Source: Burkholderiaceae bacterium
GTDB lineage: Bacteria; Pseudomonadota; Gammaproteobacteria; Burkholderiales; Burkholderiaceae_C
Length of the DNA stretch: 64,000 nt
Direction: 5' to 3'
Assembly (NCBI GenBank): GCA_023150375.1
Contig: JAKLLA010000005.1
Location: forward strand, 124,001-188,000
The stretch's first letter is position 1. Every line of letters begins with the position of its first letter. Both the position numbers and the translations under genes were made by a program. The notes beneath the pieces were generated by a model. It made no database searches, had not been told where the DNA came from, and saw nothing but the letters and a program-made list of their open reading frames with translations. Below are positions 1 to 8,592 of this stretch, piece after piece.

Positions 1-287
1 TTGCGCACCCCCAGTTCGACGAAGAGACGCGCGACGCGGGTGATCTCCTCGAAGGTCAGCAACTGCTGCTGCGGCAGGAAGCGGTGGTTCTTGTCGAACA
101 CCTCCTTGGGCATGCAGTAGCTGCAGCGGAAGTTGCAGCGGTCGGTGACCGAGATGCGCAGGTCGTGCAGCACCCGCCCGAGCCGGTCGTGCTGGACAGC
201 GCCGACGCGTTCGGCCGGCGCCGGCACAGGCATCGCCAGGCCGCGCGAACCGACGTCGTGAATCGCGATGATGTTGCGTTCGGACAT
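1..287 (-). CDS. moaA: GTP 3',8-cyclase MoaA, 5' part only (cut by window edge)
   Basis: This is the N-terminal 95 residues of MoaA, the radical-SAM enzyme that starts molybdopterin synthesis by cyclising GTP. The start is the ATG at 287. A short, variable leader is followed by [19 protein letters not shown]; the three cysteines of the CxxxCxxC motif ligate the SAM-binding 4Fe-4S cluster. The downstream MPKEVF and the [13 protein letters not shown] stretch are also typical of MoaA. The C-terminal second cluster is outside the window. Other genes of the pathway (moeA, moaD, moaE) lie near the other end, about 60 kb away. Identification is secure; only completeness cannot be judged. Confidence 0.93.
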   Translation of the reverse strand, partial: MSERNIIAIHDVGSRGLAMPVPAPAERVGAVQHDRLGRVLHDLRISVTDRCNFRCSYCMPKEVFDKNHRFLPQQQLLTFEEITRVARLFVELGVR

Positions 288-384
288 GACGGGATTCTGC
301 CCGTGGGGACCGCGCCGCGGCGCGAAGGCCTGCGTGGCGTGAGGTCGATCGCCGGATGTGCGAGCGGCAGGACCGAGCCGGGAC

Positions 385-1050
385 TCAGCGCGGCGACGCC
401 GATTCGGCTTCGGCCGACCGCGGCGCGGCCACGGCCGACGGCAGCAGCGGGGGCAGCCGCCAGGTGCTGCCCTCGAGCTCCGGCAGGCGGCGCGCACCGT
501 TGAAACGCTGCGTCCAGTAGGCCTGCCGCATGTCGTCGACGCGCACCTCGCTGCCGGTGCGGGGGGCGTGGATGAACTTGCCGTCGCCCACGTAAATGCC
601 CACGTGCGAGAACGCGCGCCGCATGGTGTTGAAGAACACCAGGTCGCCGGGCTTGAGTTCCTCGCGGCGGATCGTCAGCAGGTCGGCCGCCAGGGCCTGG
701 TCACGCGACTGCCGTGGCAGCAGCCGCCCGATGCTCTGCTCGAAGACGTGGCGGGTGAAGCCGCTGCAGTCGAAGCCGGCGGCCACCGAGGTGCCGCCGC
801 GCCGGTACGGCACACCCAGGAAGGTCATGGCCGACATGACCAGGTCCGAGGCGGTGTCGCGCACCCGATCGAACATCGAATCCTGACCCGTCGCGGCCGC
901 CACGATGCCGGGGCCCGGGGCAGCCATCGTCGGTGCCGAGGCCGGGGACTGGGCCGGCGCCGGGGCCGCCCGCAGCGAAGCGCACAAGCTCACCGCCACC
1001 AGGCCCAGAAGGGTGGCACGACGCAACTTGGAACGGCTTCGGCGTGACAT
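385..1050 (-). CDS. Secreted C40 (NlpC/P60) peptidoglycan hydrolase
   Basis: A 221-residue protein with an N-terminal basic stretch and hydrophobic signal peptide (residues about 8-30, ending near ALRAAPAPA), then a linker, then an NlpC/P60 domain from about residue 65. The catalytic cysteine is in FDCSGF, the histidine in SHVGIYVG, and the third polar position is in FIHAPRTG. Family members are papain-like endopeptidases that cut D-Glu-diaminopimelate bonds in the cell wall. An open frame extends upstream to 1362, but the ATG at 1050 is chosen because it starts the signal peptide and lies about 20 nt downstream of a good sigma-70 promoter (1077-1106). Substrate specificity cannot be told from sequence. 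Confidence 0.9.
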   Translation of the reverse strand: MSRRSRSKLRRATLLGLVAVSLCASLRAAPAPAQSPASAPTMAAPGPGIVAAATGQDSMFDRVRDTASDLVMSAMTFLGVPYRRGGTSVAAGFDCSGFTRHVFEQSIGRLLPRQSRDQALAADLLTIRREELKPGDLVFFNTMRRAFSHVGIYVGDGKFIHAPRTGSEVRVDDMRQAYWTQRFNGARRLPELEGSTWRLPPLLPSAVAAPRSAEAESASPR

Positions 1051-1076
1051 TTGTAACGGATAGCAAGAAGGCCCCC

Positions 1077-1106
1077 AGAATAGGGGGAGGTCGTGACGGT
1101 TGTCAA
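1077..1106 (-). promoter_or_regulatory. Sigma-70 promoter of the C40 peptidase gene
   Basis: Reading leftward there is a perfect -35 TTGACA (1101-1106), an 18-nt spacer and a -10 TATTCT (1077-1082). Transcription would begin near 1070, leaving a leader of about 20 nt before the ATG at 1050. The -10 is flanked by a C5/G5 dyad (see findings). Confidence 0.7.
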
Positions 1107-1231
1107 CCCGGCTGGCACAAGGTTCGCGTGTCTCGACGGGCATCACCTGACCTGTCGCAAGCCGACCTTGCCTCCGAGGCGGCCGGGTGAAACGGGGCGA
1201 AGGGCTTGCAGGCGTGGTCCGACCAAAGCAA

Positions 1232-1253
1232 AAGGCCACCGGTGGGTGGCCTT
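1232..1253 (-). terminator. Intrinsic terminator after the H-NS gene
   Basis: A perfect 9-bp stem with a GGTG loop (on the + strand) lies about 55 nt past the H-NS stop. On the minus strand the hairpin is followed by a T-rich tract (TTTTGCTTT), the layout of a Rho-independent terminator for leftward transcription. Confidence 0.7.
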
Positions 1254-1307
1254 CGAGGGCTGCGCCGTCTGCGCAGCCTTGCCGGTCGGCAGGGCGGGGG
1301 AAACGCC

Positions 1308-1649
1308 TCAGACCGCGAACTCTTCCAGCTTGCGACCGCCCTCGAGCGCCGCAGCCAGCCACTTGGGCTTCAGGCCGCGACCGGACCAGGTATCTCCGGT
1401 GGCCGGATCGCGATACTTCGGCGCCACCTTGCGCGGCGCAGCGGCGCCCGTTTCGGCCGATTTCGGCGGACGACCGACCTTGGTGGTCAGATCTGCAGCC
1501 GTGATGCCATGGTCGGCCATCATCTGCTTGATCTGGTTGATCACGCCGGCCCGTTCGGCCTTGCGGGTCTCGGCGATCAGCCGCTCCAGCTCCGCCTGTT
1601 GCCGGGCAAGCGCTTCCTTCTGCGCGATCAGTTCCTGATAGGTAGCCAT
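1308..1649 (-). CDS. H-NS family histone-like nucleoid protein
   Basis: A 113-residue H-NS-type protein. Residues 1-50 are a heptad-rich, charged alpha-helical oligomerisation region. A flexible linker with an AT-hook-like VGRPPKS follows, and then the DNA-binding domain with the family signature YRDPATGDTWSGRGLKPKWL near residues 79-98. Members bind curved AT-rich DNA, silence transferred genes and act as global repressors. The extra RPP hook before the C-terminal domain is common in beta-proteobacterial versions. It is monocistronic, with its own promoter (1683-1712) and terminator. Genomes of this group carry several paralogues, so no specific gene name is assigned. Confidence 0.93.
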   Translation of the reverse strand: MATYQELIAQKEALARQQAELERLIAETRKAERAGVINQIKQMMADHGITAADLTTKVGRPPKSAETGAAAPRKVAPKYRDPATGDTWSGRGLKPKWLAAALEGGRKLEEFAV

Positions 1650-1682
1650 CGAAGTATTCCAGCGAGGTTGGTGCGGTGCCGG

Positions 1683-1712
1683 ATTCTAGGGATTCCTGTG
1701 CCGCCCTGTCCA
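1683..1712 (-). promoter_or_regulatory. Sigma-70 promoter of the H-NS gene
   Basis: Reading leftward: -35 TGGACA (1707-1712), 18-nt spacer, -10 TAGAAT (1683-1688), each 5 of 6 to consensus. The predicted start of transcription is about 27 nt before the ATG at 1649. Confidence 0.6.
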
Positions 1713-1767
1713 GCCCGGATTTTCGCGCCCCGAAAGCTGTGCGAATCTCCGCAGTGCGACGGTTCCG

Positions 1768-2040
1768 TCAGGCCGAGGGCGGTACATAGCCCGCAGGCTG
1801 GTCCGCACCCTCGCCGAAGAAATATCGCTCCATCTGCCGGGCCAGGTATTGACGCGCCCGGGCGTCGGCCAGGTTGAGGCGGTTTTCGTTGACCAGCATC
1901 GTCTGGTGCTTCAGCCACTGCTGCCAAGCCTCCTTGCTGACCTGTTCGTAAAGACGCTTGCCGAGTTCGCCGGGGTATGGGGGGAAGTCGAGGCCGTCGG
2001 CTTCCTTCTTCAGCAGGATGCATTGAACGCTGCGTGCCAT
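1768..2040 (-). CDS. YggX-family Fe(II)-trafficking / oxidative damage protection protein
   Basis: A 90-residue protein matching the YggX family over its whole length. It starts [20 protein letters not shown] with the conserved single cysteine at position 7, followed by [19 protein letters not shown] and the NENRLNL motif. YggX is cytoplasmic and protects Fe-S enzymes against oxidants, probably by limiting or passing on labile Fe(II). The start ATG has an AAGGAG Shine-Dalgarno 6 nt upstream. It follows argA at 70 nt on the same strand and may share its transcript. The identification is secure; the molecular role of the family is still debated. Confidence 0.93.
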   Translation of the reverse strand: MARSVQCILLKKEADGLDFPPYPGELGKRLYEQVSKEAWQQWLKHQTMLVNENRLNLADARARQYLARQMERYFFGEGADQPAGYVPPSA

Positions 2041-2110
2041 GAGGTGCTCCTTCGCGGGTCAGGGGTACAGAGGCGCCGGCATCGCCTGAAGAGGGTTGCC
2101 GGCCGGGAAT

Positions 2111-3451
2111 TCAGCCGAGGCGTTTGACCAGTACCTGGGAACGTCGGTCCCAGTTGTACTTGCGCTTGCGCGCCTCGGGCAGCCATTCGGGATCCACGGG
2201 CTGGAAACCCCGCTTGATGAACCAGTGCATCGTGCGCGTGGTCAGCACGAAGATGCTCTGCAGGCCCATTGCGCGGGCGCGCTGCTCGATGCGCTTGAGG
2301 ATGCGCTCGCCGTCGCCCTGGCCCTGGACCTGTGGCGAGATCGTCAGGGCTGCCATCTCGGCGGTGCCGGCCTCGGGGTAGGGGTAGAGTGCGGCGCAGC
2401 CGAAGATCACGCCATCGTGCTCGATCAGCGTGTAGTTGGCGATGTCGCGTTCGATCTCGGTGCGATCGCGCTTGACCAGGGTGCCGTCGCGCTCGAAGGG
2501 CTCGATCAGCTGCAGGATGCCGCCGACGTCGTCGGAACTGGCCTCGCGCAGGCTTTCGAGTTTCTCGTCGACCACCATCGTGCCGATGCCGTCGTGCGTG
2601 AACACCTCCATCAGCAGCGAGCCATCCGTGGCGAAGGGCAGGATGTGCGAGCGCTCCACGCCGCCCTCGCAGGCTTTCACGCAGTGCTGCAGGTAGAAGG
2701 CCGCATCGGTGGGCTGCTGCGGCGCGGGCAGCGCGGCGAGCATGCGCCGGGCGTCGGCCAGCGCCAGTTCGGTGTCGATGCCGCTGTCGGGATCGTCGGG
2801 GTTTTCGCGGATGCCCGGTATCTCGGTCATGAACAGCAGCTTGTCGGCCTGCAGGGCCACGGCCGTGCAGGTGGCCACGTCTTCCATCGTGAGGTTGAAG
2901 GCCTCGCCGGTGGGCGAGAAACCGAAGGGCGACAGCAGCACCAGCGCGCCGATGTCGATGGCCCGCCGGATCGCCCCGGCGTCGACCTTGCGCACCACGC
3001 CGCTGTGGATGAAATCCACGCCGTCGACGATACCCACCGGTCGGGCGGTGAGGAAGTTGCCCGATACCACCCGCACGGTGGCATTGGCCATCGGTGTGTT
3101 GGGCAGGCCCTGGGAAAAGGCCGCCTCGATCTCGAAGCGCAGCTGGCCGGCGGCCTCCTGCGCACAGTCCAGCGCCACCGCGTCGGTGATGCGCTTGCCG
3201 TGGCTGAAGCGCGATACCTGTCCCTTGGCCAGCAGCTGCTCGGTCAGCTGCGGTCGAAACCCGTGCACGAGCACGATGCGAATGCCCATCGCGTGCAGGA
3301 TCGACAGATCCTGCGCAAAGGCGGCGAGCTTGCCGGCGGCGATCATCTCCCCGGCCATGCCCACCACGAAGGTCTTGCCTCGGTAGGCGTGGATATGCGG
3401 CGCCACCGCGCGAAACCAGGGCACGAACGTATGGGGAAAGACGAGGTTCAT
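2111..3451 (-). CDS. argA: Amino-acid N-acetyltransferase (N-acetylglutamate synthase)
   Basis: A 446-residue two-domain enzyme of the classical ArgA type, catalysing the first step of arginine synthesis (glutamate + acetyl-CoA). Residues about 15-275 form the amino-acid-kinase fold (AYRGKTFVVGMAGEMIAAGK near the start), which binds arginine for feedback inhibition. Residues about 290-440 form the GNAT acetyltransferase domain, with the acetyl-CoA loop at QVQGQGDGERIL. The open frame runs on to 3715, but the ATG at 3451 (MNLVFPHTFVPWFRAVAPHI) gives the usual family length, close to 443 in E. coli; the extension is low-complexity Arg/Ala. yggX follows on the same strand. Confidence 0.94.
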   Translation of the reverse strand: MNLVFPHTFVPWFRAVAPHIHAYRGKTFVVGMAGEMIAAGKLAAFAQDLSILHAMGIRIVLVHGFRPQLTEQLLAKGQVSRFSHGKRITDAVALDCAQEAAGQLRFEIEAAFSQGLPNTPMANATVRVVSGNFLTARPVGIVDGVDFIHSGVVRKVDAGAIRRAIDIGALVLLSPFGFSPTGEAFNLTMEDVATCTAVALQADKLLFMTEIPGIRENPDDPDSGIDTELALADARRMLAALPAPQQPTDAAFYLQHCVKACEGGVERSHILPFATDGSLLMEVFTHDGIGTMVVDEKLESLREASSDDVGGILQLIEPFERDGTLVKRDRTEIERDIANYTLIEHDGVIFGCAALYPYPEAGTAEMAALTISPQVQGQGDGERILKRIEQRARAMGLQSIFVLTTRTMHWFIKRGFQPVDPEWLPEARKRKYNWDRRSQVLVKRLG

Positions 3452-3713
3452 CACGGGCAACGGGGGCGGCGTGACCGCAGCAGGGTTTTCGCGTCGCCAG
3501 CCAGCTCGGGCCGAGTGTGCGACGGCGGGACATTTCGGCGGCGATTGTGCCCGAGCGGGCCGCACTGCGTGGGCACGCCCCTGCCGCGGAAGGTGCATCG
3601 CGGTGCCTGCGGATTGACGGGAGGCGGCGCGCAGCGCAGCATCGGGTCGACGGCGGGCAGAGCCTTGGGCTGCCCCGCGCGGTCGACGTTTCCGAACGCG
3701 AGGAGAAACCTGC

Positions 3714-4100
3714 ATGGATGCCTTCCAGACCCACGGTGCCTTCAGCTGGAACGAACTGATGACACCGGACCCGGCCGCAGCGGCAAATTTCTACCGCCAG
3801 TTGCTGGGCTGGAGTTTCGACACGATGGACATGGGCAGCGGGCCCTACCGGGTGGTCAAGGTGGGTGACAAGTCCCTCGGCGGCATCATGGGCATGCCGC
3901 CGGATGCGCCGGCAGGCATGCCGCCGATGTGGGGCTGCTACATCACCGTGGACAACGCCGACGAGACCGCCGGGGAATGCGCCGCGCTGGGCGGCAAGGT
4001 GCTGATGCCGCCCACCGACATCGAGGGCATCGGCCGCTTTGCGGTGCTGCAGGATCCGCAGGGCGCAGTGTTCAGCGTCATCGCCTATCTGGAAGGCTGA
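3714..4100 (+). CDS. VOC (glyoxalase/bleomycin-resistance fold) family protein
   Basis: A 128-residue single-domain vicinal-oxygen-chelate protein. It opens with FSWNELMTPDPAAAANFYRQLLGW, typical of the subgroup annotated as glyoxalase-like, and ends with FAVLQDPQGAVFSVI, the usual second half of the fold. Members bind divalent metal and act on small, often toxic, metabolites, but the substrate of this subgroup is not known. A strong GAGGAGA Shine-Dalgarno precedes the ATG. It is read divergently from argA and stops 38 nt before the hrpA start. Confidence 0.88.
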   Translation: MDAFQTHGAFSWNELMTPDPAAAANFYRQLLGWSFDTMDMGSGPYRVVKVGDKSLGGIMGMPPDAPAGMPPMWGCYITVDNADETAGECAALGGKVLMPPTDIEGIGRFAVLQDPQGAVFSVIAYLEG

Positions 4101-4123
4101 GGGACCCGCCCGGCGCGCGCGTG

Positions 4124-4129
4124 GATAAT
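4124..4129 (+). promoter_or_regulatory. -10 element (GATAAT) just upstream of hrpA
   Basis: GATAAT ends 9 nt before the GTG at 4139, so a transcript starting at the normal distance would have a leader of only about 3 nt. No convincing -35 is visible. Confidence 0.4.
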
Positions 4130-4138
4130 GCGCGCCCC

Positions 4139-7100
4139 GTGAATCCTCCTCCCTCCCCGAGCGGGTCCGGTGCGGGCGCGGCCAGCGCCGCTGCGCGCCG
4201 GCCGCGCCGTGCGGCGCCGGCGTCGCGGCCCGCCCACCCCATCCCGCCGATCGTCTACCCCGACGCGCTGCCGGTCTGCGCCCGGCGCGAGGAGATCGCG
4301 CGCGCGCTGGCCGAGCACCCTGTGATCGTGGTCTGCGGCGAGACCGGCTCGGGCAAGACCACCCAGCTGCCCAAGATCGCCCTCGAGCTCGGCCGCGGCC
4401 TGGGCGCCGGGGGCCGCGGGCTGATCGGCCACACGCAGCCGCGCCGCATCGCGGCCAGTTCGGTGGCCAGGCGCATCGCCGACGAGCTGAAGTCGCCGCT
4501 GGGCGAGGTGGTCGGCTACAAGGTGCGCTTCCAGGACCGGCTGCAGCCGGGCGCCTCGGTCAAGCTGATGACCGACGGCATTCTCCTGGCCGAGACGCAG
4601 ACCGACCCGCTGCTCGAGGCCTACGACACGCTGATCATCGACGAGGCGCACGAGCGCAGCCTCAACATCGACTTCCTGCTCGGCTACCTGCGCCAGATCC
4701 TGCCGCGCCGGCCGGACCTGAAGATCATCGTCACCTCGGCCACGATCGACGCGGATCGCTTCGCGCAGCATTTCGCCTCGCGCCACGGGCCGGCGCCGGT
4801 GATTCAGGTCAGTGGGCGCACCTTTCCCGTGGAGCAGCGCTACAAGGCCTTCGAGGAGACCCGGGAGTTCGACCTGAACGACGCCATCGCCGATGCGGTC
4901 GACGAACTCTGGCGCCACGGCTCGGGCGACATCCTGGTCTTCCTGCCCGGCGAGCGCGAGATCCGCGAGGCCGCCGACCACCTGCGCCGGCACCTGAGCC
5001 ACCAGCCGCTGCACCGCAACGCGGACATCCTGCCGCTTTTCGCGCGCCTGTCGCAGCAGGAGCAGGACCGCGTCTTCGAGACCGGCGGGGGCAAGCGCAT
5101 CGTGCTGGCCACCAACGTGGCGGAGACCTCGCTGACCGTGCCGGGCATCCGCTACGTGATCGACAGCGGCCAGGCGCGCGTCAAGCGCTACAGCTACCGC
5201 AACAAGGTCGAGCAGCTGCAGGTCGAGCCGATCAGCCAGGCGGCGGCCAACCAGCGCGCCGGTCGCTGCGGGCGGGTGGCCGACGGCATCTGCATCCGGC
5301 TGTACGACGAGAAGGACTTCCTGTCCCGCCCGCGTTTCACCGACCCGGAGATCCTGCGCAGCTCGCTGGCCGGCGTGATCCTGCGCATGAAGTCGCTCGG
5401 CCTCGGGCTGGTGGAGGACTTCCCCTTCCTGGAGCCGCCGCCGCGCAAGGCGATTGCCGACGGCTACGCGCTGCTGGGCGAGCTGGGCGCGGTGGACGAG
5501 GCCCACGAGCTGACGCCCATCGGCCGCGAGCTGGCCAGGCTGCCGCTGGACCCGCGTGTGGGCCGCATGATCCTGGAGGCGCGCCACCGCGAGGCGCTGC
5601 AGGAGGTGCTGATCATCGCGTCGGCCCTGAGCGTGCAGGACGTGCGCGACCGCCCGCTGGAGGCGCAGCAGGCCGCCGACGAGAAGCACAAGAAGTTCGA
5701 CGACGAGCGCTCCGAGTTCATGGGCTACCTGAAGCTCTGGAAGTGGATCGAGGAGGGGCGCGGCAACCACGGCCACGCCGATGCCGCCCGGGCCGGGCAG
5801 AAGGTCGATTCGCACAAGCTCAGCAACCGCCAGCAGGAGCAGCGCCTTCGCGAGAGCTTCGTCAGCCCGCGGCGCGTGCGGGAGTGGCGCGACATCCACA
5901 GCCAGCTGCACACCGTGGTGGCCGAGCACGGCTGGCGCCTGAACGGCAGTGCGGCCACCTACGAGCAGATCCACCTGTCGATGCTGGCCGGCCTGCTGGG
6001 CAACATCGGCTGCAAGGCCGACGACGACGAGTGGTACCTGGGCGCGCGTGGCATCAAGTTCTGGCGCCACCCCGGCGCGCACCTGAGCAAGAAGCCCGGG
6101 CGCTGGCTGGTGGCTGCCGAGCTGGTGGAGACCACGCGGCTGTTCGGCCGCGCCCTGGCGGCGATCGAGCCGCAGTGGATTCCGCAGATCGCCGGCCACC
6201 TGCTCAAGAAGCAGTTGCTCGAGCCGCACTGGGAAAAGAAGGCCGCCGAGGTGATCGCCCTGGAGCGCGCCACGCTCTACGGCATCGTGGTCTACGCCGG
6301 GCGGCGGGTCAACTACGGCAACGTCGACGCCCGCGCGGCGCGCGAGATCTTCATCCGCGAGGCGCTGGTCCACGGCGAGTGGGAGACCCGGCTGCCCTTT
6401 CTGGCGCACAACCAGAAGATGGTGCGCCAGGTCGAGGAGCTGGAACACAAGTCGCGCCGCCAGGACGTGCTGGTCGACGACGAGCTGATCTTCGCCTGGT
6501 ACGACGAGCATCTGCCGGCGGAGGTGGTCAGCGGCGCCACCTGCGAGCGCTGGTATCGCCAGGCCAGCCGCGAGAACCCGAAGCTGCTGCAGCTCAGCCG
6601 CGACGAGCTGATGCGCCACGAGGCGGCCGGCGTGACCAGCGCGGCCTTTCCGAAGACGATCCGCCTGGGCGGCATCGACTGCGCGGCCAGCTACCTGCAC
6701 CAGCCGGGCGATGCGAAGGACGGCCTGACCGTGACCGTGCCGATCTACGCCCTCAACCAGGTCAGCGAGGAGCGCTGCGACTGGCTGGTGCCCGGCATGC
6801 TCGAGGCCAAGGTGCTGGCGCTGGTCAAGAGCCTGCACCAGAAGCCCCGCGCGCGGCTGGTGCCGCTGCCGGAGTACGCCGCCGAGTTCGTCGCGCTGCA
6901 TCCCTTCGCGCAGGGCAACCTGGTCGACACCTTGCTGAAGGCGGTGCGCGAGCGCACCCAGCTGGCGGTGCAGCGCAACGACTTCAAGCCCGAGCAGCTG
7001 CCGGCACACCTGTTCATGAACCTGCGCGTGGTCGACGAGCACGGCCGGCAACTGGGCATGGGGCGCCACCTGGCGACGCTGAAGGCCGAGCTGGGCGGCC

Positions 7101-8125
7101 AGGCGCGCTCGGCCTTCCAGGCGCTGGCAGCGCTGAAGCTGCCGGCCACCGCAGGCCCGGCCAGCGCGCCGGCACCGGCCGCCGCCGCGCTGGCCGGCCG
7201 CCCGCCGCTGCGCTCGGGCGGGCAGGCGCCGGCCGTGTCCGCGCCCCCGGCGCCTGCCGCGGCGCAGGCTGCGGCGGCCACGACCTACACCGCCTGGACC
7301 TTCGGCGAGCTGCCCGAGCTGATGGAGATCCGCAAGGGTGGCCAGACGCTGGTGGGCTTCCCGGCCCTGATCGACCGCGGCGGCCACGTCGAGATCGAGG
7401 TCTTCGACGAGCCCGAGGCCGCTGCCGCCCAGCACCGCCTGGGGCTGCGCCGGCTGGTGGCGCTGCAGATCAGGGAGCCGCTGAAGTACCTCGAGAAGAA
7501 CATCCCGGACCTGCAGAAGATGGCGGTGGCCTACATGCCGCTGGGCACGGCCGAGGAGCTGCGCAGCCAGATCGTCGAGGTGGCGCTGGACCGCGCCTTC
7601 CTGGGCGAGCCGCTGCCCGCCGACGCGATGGCCTTCCAGCGCCGCCTCGACGAGGGGCGCGCGCGGCTGAACCTGATCGCGCAGGAGGTGGCCCGGCAGG
7701 CCGGGGTGATCCTGATCGAGTATGCGGCCGCGCAGCGCAAGCTCAAGGACAGCCGTGCCCCCAAGGACGTGGCCGACGACGTCGCGGCGCAGCTGCAGCG
7801 GCTGATGCCCCGGCGCTTCGTCGCCACCACCGCCTGGGCCCAGCTGGCGCACCTGCCGCGCTACCTGAAGGCCATCGTGCTGCGGCTGGACAAGCTGCGG
7901 GCCGACCCGGCCCGCGACGCCCAGCGCCTGGCCGAGCTGCGTCCGCTCGAGCAGCGCTACCTGCGCCGGCTGGCCGAGCTCAAGGGCACGGGCGACGCCC
8001 GCCTGGCCGAGTACCGCTGGCTGCTCGAGGAGCTGCGCGTGAGTCTCTTCGCCCAGGAACTGCGCACGCCGCAGCCGGTGAGCGTGAAGCGGCTGGACAA
8101 GGTCTGGGAACAGCTCAGCCGCTGA
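4139..8125 (+). CDS. hrpA: ATP-dependent RNA helicase HrpA (DEAH box)
   Basis: A 1328-residue DEAH-box helicase of the HrpA class (E. coli 1300). After an Ala/Pro-rich N terminus, motif I GETGSGKT is at about 67-74, DEAH at 168-171, TSAT (motif III) at about 200, and QRAGRCGRV (motif VI) from about 372. The helicase-associated winged-helix and ratchet regions and the long C-terminal DUF3418-type domain follow. In E. coli HrpA acts on mRNA processing and rescues collided or stalled ribosomes. The frame is open to 3929, but those codons overlap the VOC gene; GTG 4139 is preferred because of the -10 box just upstream (GTG 4121 is an alternative). An Ala/Pro linker occupies about residues 1000-1045. 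Confidence 0.95.
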   Translation: MNPPPSPSGSGAGAASAAARRPRRAAPASRPAHPIPPIVYPDALPVCARREEIARALAEHPVIVVCGETGSGKTTQLPKIALELGRGLGAGGRGLIGHTQPRRIAASSVARRIADELKSPLGEVVGYKVRFQDRLQPGASVKLMTDGILLAETQTDPLLEAYDTLIIDEAHERSLNIDFLLGYLRQILPRRPDLKIIVTSATIDADRFAQHFASRHGPAPVIQVSGRTFPVEQRYKAFEETREFDLNDAIADAVDELWRHGSGDILVFLPGEREIREAADHLRRHLSHQPLHRNADILPLFARLSQQEQDRVFETGGGKRIVLATNVAETSLTVPGIRYVIDSGQARVKRYSYRNKVEQLQVEPISQAAANQRAGRCGRVADGICIRLYDEKDFLSRPRFTDPEILRSSLAGVILRMKSLGLGLVEDFPFLEPPPRKAIADGYALLGELGAVDEAHELTPIGRELARLPLDPRVGRMILEARHREALQEVLIIASALSVQDVRDRPLEAQQAADEKHKKFDDERSEFMGYLKLWKWIEEGRGNHGHADAARAGQKVDSHKLSNRQQEQRLRESFVSPRRVREWRDIHSQLHTVVAEHGWRLNGSAATYEQIHLSMLAGLLGNIGCKADDDEWYLGARGIKFWRHPGAHLSKKPGRWLVAAELVETTRLFGRALAAIEPQWIPQIAGHLLKKQLLEPHWEKKAAEVIALERATLYGIVVYAGRRVNYGNVDARAAREIFIREALVHGEWETRLPFLAHNQKMVRQVEELEHKSRRQDVLVDDELIFAWYDEHLPAEVVSGATCERWYRQASRENPKLLQLSRDELMRHEAAGVTSAAFPKTIRLGGIDCAASYLHQPGDAKDGLTVTVPIYALNQVSEERCDWLVPGMLEAKVLALVKSLHQKPRARLVPLPEYAAEFVALHPFAQGNLVDTLLKAVRERTQLAVQRNDFKPEQLPAHLFMNLRVVDEHGRQLGMGRHLATLKAELGGQARSAFQALAALKLPATAGPASAPAPAAAALAGRPPLRSGGQAPAVSAPPAPAAAQAAAATTYTAWTFGELPELMEIRKGGQTLVGFPALIDRGGHVEIEVFDEPEAAAAQHRLGLRRLVALQIREPLKYLEKNIPDLQKMAVAYMPLGTAEELRSQIVEVALDRAFLGEPLPADAMAFQRRLDEGRARLNLIAQEVARQAGVILIEYAAAQRKLKDSRAPKDVADDVAAQLQRLMPRRFVATTAWAQLAHLPRYLKAIVLRLDKLRADPARDAQRLAELRPLEQRYLRRLAELKGTGDARLAEYRWLLEELRVSLFAQELRTPQPVSVKRLDKVWEQLSR

Positions 8126-8141
8126 CGGCCGCGGCGCTGTG

Positions 8142-8162
8142 CACGCTTCGCAACGAAGCGTG
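8142..8162 (+). terminator. Hairpin after hrpA
   Basis: A perfect 9-bp stem with a CAA loop starts 17 nt after the hrpA stop. It lacks a U-tract, so it could equally be a 3'-end stabilising structure. Confidence 0.45.
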
Positions 8163-8189
8163 ACATCCTTCACGGAATTCTTCTAGGAT
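8160..8189 (+). promoter_or_regulatory. Promoter of the GlsB/YeaQ-like gene
   Basis: GTGACA (8160-8165, 5 of 6 to the -35 consensus), 18-nt spacer, TAGGAT (8184-8189). The -35 overlaps the end of the hrpA hairpin. The leader would be about 40 nt and holds a small GC hairpin before the GAGGAG Shine-Dalgarno. Confidence 0.45.
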
Positions 8190-8234
8190 GGCTGCGCCGC
8201 CGATCGGGCGGTGCGGCATCTCGAGGAGTGAGGC

Positions 8235-8492
8235 ATGCACTACGTGTGGATGGTGATCGTCGGATTCGTGGTCGGGCTGGTGGCGCGGGCCATCCTGCCG
8301 GGCACCCAGGCGCTGGGCTTCATCCTGACGGCGGCGCTGGGCATCGCCGGCTCCTTCCTGGCCGGGCTGGTCGGCGCGCAGCTGGGCTGGTACACGCCCG
8401 GGGCGCCGGCGGGCTTCGTCGCCTCGGTGGTCGGCGCGATCGTGCTGCTCTTCGTGGTCGGCAAGCTCAAGGGCGGCAGCAGCGGCGGCTGA
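8235..8492 (+). CDS. GlsB/YeaQ/YmgE-family small membrane protein
   Basis: An 85-residue, very hydrophobic protein with three predicted membrane helices (about residues 3-20, 27-50 and 60-78) and many glycines. The opening (MHYVWMVIVGFVVGLVARAILPG) and the glycine-patterned middle helix match the family once called transglycosylase-associated proteins. Expression of family members rises in stress or stationary phase in several bacteria; no enzymatic activity is established. It has a good GAGGAG Shine-Dalgarno and its own promoter, and is convergent with cheZ. Confidence 0.85.
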   Translation: MHYVWMVIVGFVVGLVARAILPGTQALGFILTAALGIAGSFLAGLVGAQLGWYTPGAPAGFVASVVGAIVLLFVVGKLKGGSSGG

Positions 8493-8560
8493 GCCCCGCG
8501 CGGGCCACCCCCGGATACACGCAGGGCCGCCCCGAGCCTTCCTGCGTGCCCGCGCGGGGC
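8493..8560. terminator. Long hairpin between convergent genes (glsB-like and cheZ)
   Basis: A 12-bp perfect inverted repeat (8493-8504 with 8549-8560) is stacked on a second 8-bp stem (8518-8525 with 8541-8548). This gives about 20 bp of GC-rich pairing with one 13-nt bulge and a 15-nt loop. It starts right after the stop of the upstream gene and can fold in RNA from either strand, so it probably ends or protects both transcripts. Confidence 0.55.
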
Positions 8561-8592
8561 CGGGGCGGGCACCGCCCGGCCCTTGGGGGAGC

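Noticed and set aside
4085-8173. Open frame of 1362 codons antisense to hrpA
   Set aside because: It is rich in Gln, Leu, Val and His with no domain, and is the expected antisense shadow of a GC-rich gene; hrpA carries all helicase motifs.
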